Part shown: positions 58,500 through 64,000 of the stretch, piece after piece
How positions within the stretch are numbered: position 1 is the first letter of the stretch
How the letters are laid out: every line of letters starts with the position of its first letter
From: Adiantum capillus-veneris
Taxonomy: Eukaryota > Streptophyta > Polypodiopsida > Polypodiales > Pteridaceae
Direction of reading: 5' to 3'
DNA: 64,000 nt
NCBI GenBank assembly: GCA_014529385.2
Contig: CM043960.1
Location: forward strand, 72,491,910-72,555,909
Translations under genes and position numbers: made by a program
The notes under the pieces: generated by a model
Database searches by the model: none
Told to the model about the DNA's origin: nothing
The model's input: only the letters and a program-made list of their open reading frames with translations

Positions 58500-59582
58500 T
58501 TGGCGATGGACGAGCTACCAGATATTTGCCCAATAGTAGATGTGTGGAATAAAAGAAAAAATCTGGGACAGGGCTATGTTGATGGCGGAGAACAAATATG
58601 TGTCATAACACACTCATGCGTTGAGAAGATGGGCCTTACAGTGACTGGGGTGTCAGGCTTTCGGATCAGATTGGCAAACCATCAAAAAGTAAAATGTTTG
58701 GGTGTTGTAAAGAGCTTAGAAGTGGAGGCGTATGATGCAAAGGTGATGGTTGATTTTCATGTGATGCCAGCGAGGTTGGGAGCATATCCTATTATACTGG
58801 GTAGACCATGGTTACGTGTAGTGGGAGTTGTTCAAGATTGGCGACGCGGTACGATTAGCCTCTATGGAAAGACAGGTGCCAAGAAGCTATATAATATGGA
58901 CACAAGGAAACGATTGGAGGAGCTTTATGAAGATGAAGATGAGTCTAGTGATGAAGACTATTCCACAGTGACTGATGAGGATAGTGATATTACTACCAAC
59001 AGTGATGAGGACGCTGATGTTGCATTTCTTTTGATGGTGGACAAAGAAATCCAGGAGTCTGATTTAGTTGCATTTGCAAATGAGGTTGAAGATGAAAGTG
59101 AAGGACCTTATGAAGTGATTGAAGGGCTGATGCAAACCAAGGTTGAATTGTCAAAGAACCAGGAATTGATGACACAAATGATTAGTGGAGACCTCTCAGC
59201 TATGGAGAAGGAGATATATTTGCATATGATGGCTAGTTTTTATGATCTGTTCATTACTTCATATCAAGAGATAAGAGGTTTCAAGGGCGAAGAGATGCAT
59301 ATAGAGCTGAAAGAAGGTGCTAAGCCAGTGCGGCAAAGGCTAAGAAGGATGGGTCAAGAGCAAATGAAAGCCTTGAGGGAAGAGGTGGACAAGTTATTGA
59401 AGGCAGGGTTCATAGTCCCTGTGGAAACCACAGAATGGGTGAGTCCAGTAGTAGTCAGCCCAAAGAAGGATGGGAAGTGGAGGATTTGTGTAGATTTTAA
59501 ACCCTTAAATGCAGCCACTAAGAAGAACCCATATCCTCTTCCATTCATCGATCAGATCTTGGATTCAGTGGGCAGGTTATGA
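58500..59582 (+). pseudogene. Tat-like polyprotein: protease and start of reverse transcriptase
   Basis: An open frame of 360 residues: an aspartic protease with VDGGEQICVI (DGG at 58581, usual for Tat) and PIILGRPWLRVVGVV; an acidic linker (EDEDESSDEDYSTVTDEDSD); then reverse transcriptase fingers with LRRMGQEQMKALREEVDKLL, WVSPVVVSPKKDGKWRICVD and YPLPFIDQILDSV. It ends in a frameshift where one G appears added to GTGGGCAGG (about 59571). Confidence 0.87.
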
Positions 59583-60411
59583 GAGGTACAGTGTGTGTGA
59601 TGGTTTTTCAGGCTATTTTCAATTGAAGATTGCCCTTAAAGACCACACAAAAACAACTTTCATTACGCCATGGGGTTGCTATTGCTATACGGTATTGCCA
59701 TTTGGGTTGTCAAATGGACCATCTTTCTATCAAGAGAGAGAAAATTGGGTATTGGAACCATTCATTGGTAATTGTGTTAAACTTTTTATGGACGACTTCT
59801 GTGTCTACAACAGTAGGGCTGAACATCATGAGAAGCTGCAGATGGTATTGGCTCGATATGATGAATGTGGAGAACAACTAAATCCAAAGAAATGTCATCT
59901 AGCACAGCCAAGGTTGAAGTTATTGGGCCATATGGTGTCAGAAAATGGCATTGAGGCTGATCCATACAAGGTTAAGTCTATTATTCTTCTTCCATCACCT
60001 ACGAGTACAAAGCAATTGGCAACCTTTATACACAAAGTGAAGTACATGGCACAGTTTATTCCATTGTCTTCACAACTCCTTTATCCATTACAACAAGTGG
60101 CAAAGCATGATCCATTGCAATGGGATGACAAGTGTGAAGAAGTGTTTCAAGAGGTGAAAGAGGTGTTAGGGGGGTTGTCAGCCATGCATGCTCCTGATTG
60201 GGGGAAAGTTTTTTATGTAAATCCATCAGTAGGGGATGATGCCATTGGATCCATGCTATTGCAAAAGGTGAAGGGCACTCATTATATGAGGCCAGTGTAT
60301 TGTGCAAGCCGAGTGAAGTTGGTAGCAGAGAGAATGTTCTCGGAAGTAGAGCTAGTGATGGCAAGTGTAATATTTGCTTGTCGACGATCTCATCATTACT
60401 TACTACCATGA
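59575..60411 (+). pseudogene. Tat-like polyprotein: reverse transcriptase palm and first RNase H
   Basis: It continues after the frameshift: WAGYERYSVCDGFSGYFQ, TPWGCYCYTVLPFGLSNGPS, catalytic FMDDF (about 59785-59799), LLGHMVSENGIEADPYKV, then the first RNase H (VNPSVGDDAIGSMLLQK, ELVMASVIFACRRSHHYLL). It closes at a TGA (60409-60411). The same frame stays open beyond, so the TGA is an acquired stop. Confidence 0.88.
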
Positions 60412-61380
60412 CCTTTTGTTTTCTTAACGAGCTATGATTTTTTGCCACAATTAATTAATGGCACTAACATGTCAAATGTGGTGAAGGAATGGGTAATTGA
60501 GCTGCAAGAGTTTGAGTTCTCTTTTCTAGTGGAAGACAGTACAAGAGCTACTCTAACTGATTTGTTGACTTACAAGGAGAATCCCCTCCTTGTTAAGGAA
60601 GAGGTGGTGAGAAAGGTAGTTGAAGAAGTGCCACAGATCATCAATGCACATGTTTTGTTCTTTGATGGATCATACAGAAAGAGCCATGATGCCGCTTCAG
60701 GGGGTATAGCACTTTATGATCCAGAGGGAAAGCTAGTATGCAAGAGAGGGTTCAAATTGGATGCTCATAGTAACAATGAGGCTGAATATGTTACATTGGA
60801 AGCCGGCTTACACATTTGTTTGAAGCATGGGGTTATAAGGTTGAGCATAAATGGTGATGCCTTGTTAGTGGTGAAGCAAGTGCTGGGTGTGTGGAAGAGC
60901 AAGAACACCCCATTGAAGGAAATGTGTTTCAGAATTAAAGGCCTGTTAAAAAATTTCGAAGCATGGAGCATCAGACATATTGAACGTGCTCTAAATGGAG
61001 AGGCACATGAAGCAGCTCAAAGCATGATTGGGGAGCTATTTGTGTTGAGGACCAATTTACCTCTTTATCATGGTCCAGAAAGTTTGGCTCGCGAAGAGGA
61101 GTTTTTGCTAACAGGAATCATTCCGATGGACATTCAGAAGTCTAAAAAGTATGGTTTTGTGCGTAGGGCATACAGGTACAAATTGATTGGTGATGTCTTA
61201 TACATGAAAGGGGTTGATCTCATGTTGAGACATGTACCTTGGCGGGAGGAGCTTTATAGAGTGTTGGAAGAGAATCATGAAGGTGCATGTGGCGGCCATT
61301 TTTCTCTAAAGATCACCTTACATAAGATCTTGCAAGAGGGGTATGTATGGCCTAGTTTGCACAAGGATGTTCACCATTGA
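60412..61380 (+). pseudogene. Tat-like polyprotein: second RNase H and integrase zinc finger
   Basis: It is in phase with the preceding segment. The archaeal-type RNase H is clear: VLFFDGSYRKSHDAASGGIA, SNNEAEYVTLEAGLH, INGDALLVVKQVLG and HIERALNGEAHEAA. The integrase H-H start follows (ENHEGACGGHFSLKITLHK, VWPSLHKDVHH). A TGA at 61378-61380 stands just before CRSCNRCQ, the zinc-binding cysteines. Confidence 0.88.
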
Positions 61381-61773
61381 TGTAGGTCTTGCAATAGGTG
61401 TCAAGCATTTGGGAAGAGATTGTTGAAGCCAGAGCTACAAAAAACCATTATGGCGTTTGATGTGTTTGAAAAGTGGGGGATTGATGCAATAGGCCCGTTA
61501 CCTATCACAAGCAGGGGCAAAAGCTATATTTTGACTGGAATGGACTATCTCTCTAGATGGGCAGAGTCTATAGCAATAAAACAAATCACTACAAAGGATG
61601 TGGCAAAATTTGTGTACGATGAAATATGTTACAAGTTTGGGGTGCCACTAGAGCTTTTTTCAGATAAGGGGCCAGGATTTACAGCTAAACTACTAGACTT
61701 CTTATGCGCAAAGATGAAGATTAGGCACCAGCATACCACTCCTTATTATCCGCAATGTAATGGATTAAATTAA
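61381..61773 (+). pseudogene. Tat-like polyprotein: integrase core
   Basis: It reads CRSCNRCQAFG (zinc ligands), EKWGIDAIGPLP (first Asp), YILTGMDYLSRWAE, LFSDKGPGFTAK (second Asp) and YYPQCNGLN. A TAA (61771-61773) sits exactly at the catalytic Glu of the DDE triad (NG-x-x-E). The following sequence RFNGELVQIL stays in frame. Confidence 0.87.
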
Positions 61774-61850
61774 AGGTTCAATGGTGAGTTGGTACAAATT
61801 CTTTCGAAAGTGACAGAGCACCAAGGAAAGAATTGGGATTTGGAATTGCC

Positions 61851-62016
61851 TAGTGCATTATGGGCTTACCGTACTTTGGTGAAGACAGGTACAGGGTTTA
61901 CTCCATTTCATTCGGTATATGGAAAAGAGGCACTAGTGCATTATGGGCTTACCGTACTTTGGTGAAGACAGGTACAGGGTTTACTCCATTTCATTCGGTA
62001 TATGGAAAAGAGGCAC
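61851..62016. repeat. perfect 83-bp tandem duplication in the integrase gene
   Basis: 61851-61933 and 61934-62016 are identical at every base, from TAGTGCATTATGGGCTTACC to GGAAAAGAGGCAC. Confidence 0.97.
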
Positions 62017-62532
62017 TACTGCCTAATGGAGGTAGAGTTGCCTGCAGTAAAGATGTTACAAAAGTTGCTTGGGCCGCCTAGTGATGCATTCAAAGAGAGG
62101 CTCTTGCAGTTACAAGAGGTTCAGTTGGATAGGATGAGCGCATTGGAGCATTATGGGCAGATGCAGGATAGGGCTTTGGCAAAGATAAATGAAAATTTCA
62201 AAAGTAAGGGTATCAAGAAGCATGACTTGGTTTTGTGCTATAACAGTAAGCTAGACAACACCTTCCAAAAGAAGTTTCAGATTAAGTGGGAAGGCCCTTA
62301 CAAGGTAGTGGAGTGTTTTCCGAATGGTACATATCAATTGGCTAACCTGGATGGAATTCTACATAAGTCAAGGGTAAATGGATTGCGTATTAAATTGTAT
62401 CATGCCAGGTTAATGATGGTGGAGCAAGATGAGATGTCTGTGGAGCAAGTAATGTCTGTGCGGGATGAAAAGACATGTGACGCGTCGAGTCTCATATCTC
62501 TTTTTACTGTTGCTGATCATGAATTCTCAAGC

Positions 62533-62554
62533 AGGCTAGGGGATGGGCAAATTA
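62533..62554 (+). other. polypurine-like tract of the Tat-like element
   Basis: AGGCTAGGGGATGGGCAAATTA directly precedes the right LTR copy; AGGGGATGGGCAAAT is the purine-rich primer candidate. Confidence 0.6.
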
Positions 62555-63246
62555 TGTCAGGATTTTTTTGGATCAAGGTATTGCACATATGTACATGCAC
62601 ATGCATGGTGCATCAAATAAAGGATTGCCCATTTTCCAAAGCCAGGTGGTTACGTGGGGCCCACATGTGTACAGGTAGGACAACATGTACATAGTGCATC
62701 GATTTTCACTATCACAAGTACCAGTGTGTTTTTTCTACAATAATGAGGAGTTGGTAGCGCGTAAAACCTCTCGAGGAATCCATCCGCGGGCCGACAACAT
62801 GAGGTAACCAGGTGCGTCATATGACATCTAGTGGCGTCAGGACGTCGAATGGGGTCAATACTTGCACGTGGAGAAGTACGGACACAACGTGGATGTTTTC
62901 TTGTGATAACTATGCAGAAAGGTCATCATGAGGATCATCTTTTGGGGCCACTTCACGTGGTGGCGGGATGCATTATTGGAAAAAGTTGAGTGCCAGGTGT
63001 GTGAATGGATGCAGCAGGGTGACAACTATGCACTACGAGGTCAGTTTTAGGCATGTTCAGGGTCCGTTTGAGGTCAACTAAAAGGCCAATGGTGCCCAAC
63101 TAATAAAGCTAAGTGTGGGAATTGAAACACCTGAGAGGGAAGACCAGAAAAAACGTGGAGAGAGGAGGAGGAACAGCCGCAATTGTGTTTTTGCTCATTT
63201 TGGAGCCTATTTTGGCCGTAAACTGCTCATTCGAGGTCGGATTTGA
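62555..63246 (+). repeat. 3' LTR of the Tat-like element, truncated
   Basis: It matches 49172-49864 and stops at GGATTTGA; the remaining 700 or so bases of the LTR, with its TG tract, are absent. The sequence right of 63246 does not continue the copia remnant found left of 49172. Confidence 0.88.
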
Positions 63247-64000
63247 AATCCCCACATGTACAAATTAGACTATTTGTGATGTGAAATGCATAAGACTTGC
63301 CTCTAACCTACAAGATAGATGTTTCCAACACAAATTTTTCATGCAAGTTTGTCTTTACAAGAGAGTGATTTTGGCTTTACAAATTTTTCATGCAAGTTTG
63401 ACCACTATTTGAGCCTCTATTGCAAAGTCGATTTTCTTTGATGCTACAATTGACACTCCTAGTTGATAATGCATGTATATTGAATCTATATTTGCACACT
63501 TCTTGATTGTGTACCCTTTAGCCTCTAAATTCATCATTTCACGAGTCCTCAAATTCAGTCCTTTCTCAACGAGCCATATGGTAGGCACTCTAGCAGGACA
63601 CCGTGTTATTTTGTTGCAAATGTTCCAAATGTGATCCACACTATCATTACAAAACCACTTAAATTGAGCCTTTGAGCCTCTTCCATAGACGGTACCTACT
63701 ACATTATCCCAAGTTCTAATCCCCCAAAACAAGGGAGTATCCGTACCTACACCTATGTTTAATGCTTTTTTTGCAGTTTCCACCTCTGTGCCCAACCATC
63801 CTTGGCATTGCACTCTACTGCATTTTGGGATGCCAAAAAATTTCCCACATTGTCTAATGTACTCTAGAATCCTTTTTCTACCAATCCCTCTTCATACTCA
63901 TTGCACGAATGAATTCCCATTCTTCTTGCTGCTTGCACACCTCTTCAAATCCTTGCAACATTGTGTGTAAGATACTTTGGACGATGTGAAGCATTTTTTC
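63247..64000 (-). CDS. unrecognised ORF (63388-63813) and flanks
   Basis: A 141-codon open stretch on the minus strand (QCQGWLGTEVETAKKALNIG ... FKWFCNDSVDHIWNICNKI ... VPTIWLVEKGLNLRTREM), opening at GTG rather than ATG. Open reading continues upstream for some codons (IGRKRILEYIRQCGKFFGIP). The composition, with conserved-looking Trp, Cys and Gly, looks protein-coding, but I do not recognise a family; an exon of a host gene or a DNA-transposon fragment are both possible. A 21-base direct repeat, CAAATTTTTCATGCAAGTTTG, occurs at about 63331 and 63379. Confidence 0.3.

Larger units (their letters stand above)
61774..62694 (+). pseudogene. Tat-like polyprotein: integrase C-terminal region
   Basis: RFNGELVQILSKVTEHQGKN and LWAYRTLVKTGTGFTPFHS lead to a perfect 83-bp tandem duplication (61851-62016) that shifts the frame. 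An added A in CCTAATGGAGG (about 62022-62026) restores it, giving EVELPAVKMLQKLL, RALAKINENFKSKGIKKHDL and FQIKWEGPYKVVECFPNGTY. The ORF ends at 62694 inside the LTR copy. Confidence 0.82.
49172..63246 (+). mobile_element. Tat-like Ty3/gypsy retrotransposon carrying a nested copia
   Basis: The left LTR starts at 49172 (TGTCAGGA) and a matching sequence starts at 62555. The 692 bases of the right copy align with the left with roughly 33 mismatches by eye (about 5%). Between them in order: leader, gag with CCHC knuckle, protease, reverse transcriptase, dual RNase H, integrase, and a polypurine-like tract before 62555. The archaeal-type second RNase H marks the Tat lineage. The gag gene is split by a complete copia (52083-57736). 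The right LTR is cut short at about 63246. Confidence 0.9.

Overview
This is nuclear DNA of a land plant. The one clear host gene encodes a leucine-rich-repeat receptor kinase of the BRI1/BRL family, closest by eye to BRL2 (VASCULAR HIGHWAY 1), with a plant-type intron. Around it lie plant LTR retrotransposons (chromovirus, Tat-like gypsy and several copia elements), LINE remnants, long dinucleotide microsatellites and an unusual satellite. The low gene density, with one gene in 64 kb, suggests a large repeat-rich genome such as a fern or gymnosperm. That is an inference; nothing here fixes the species.

Layout. 1-5568: the body of a chromodomain-type Ty3/gypsy element on the + strand, one reading frame closed by three stop codons, with a probable 3' LTR starting at 5569. 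5.6-12.5 kb: repeats, an orphan copia LTR with its primer-binding site (8789-9050), a 23-base G run and short unrecognised ORFs. 12693-17115 (minus): the BRL2-like gene, two exons and an 865-bp intron. 18456-19040: an old fragment of a copia family. 19878-25061 (minus): a nearly intact copia of the same family with 227-bp LTRs, a 5-bp target duplication and one frameshift. 25.8-28.5 kb: a tandem satellite built around TGGTAC, then a 50-bp minisatellite and a (GT)38 tract. 28.6-32.6 kb: a decayed gypsy element whose reverse transcriptase has lost its catalytic motif. 33.1-33.5 kb: tandem repeats each carrying a long palindrome. 33.6-35.9 kb (minus): a Tat-like gypsy fragment. 36-44.5 kb: no genes recognised, but retroposon tails and a striking 157-bp hairpin (42982-43138). 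44.7-49.2 kb: a LINE remnant, a gypsy gag remnant (minus) and a copia remnant (minus). 49172-63246: a Tat-like gypsy element with a second, complete copia (52083-57736, minus) nested inside its gag gene. 63.3-64 kb: one unrecognised ORF.

How it fits together. The transposons are layered: the Tat-like element sits against an older copia remnant, and the nested copia lies inside the Tat gag with a perfect 5-bp target duplication. By-eye LTR divergence (about 2% for the nested copia, 2.6% for the other full copia, about 5% for the Tat element) agrees with that order. Most inactivating changes are stop codons explicable by single C-to-T transitions, as expected for methylated, silenced transposons. 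The receptor-kinase gene is the only locus here that looks under protein-level constraint.
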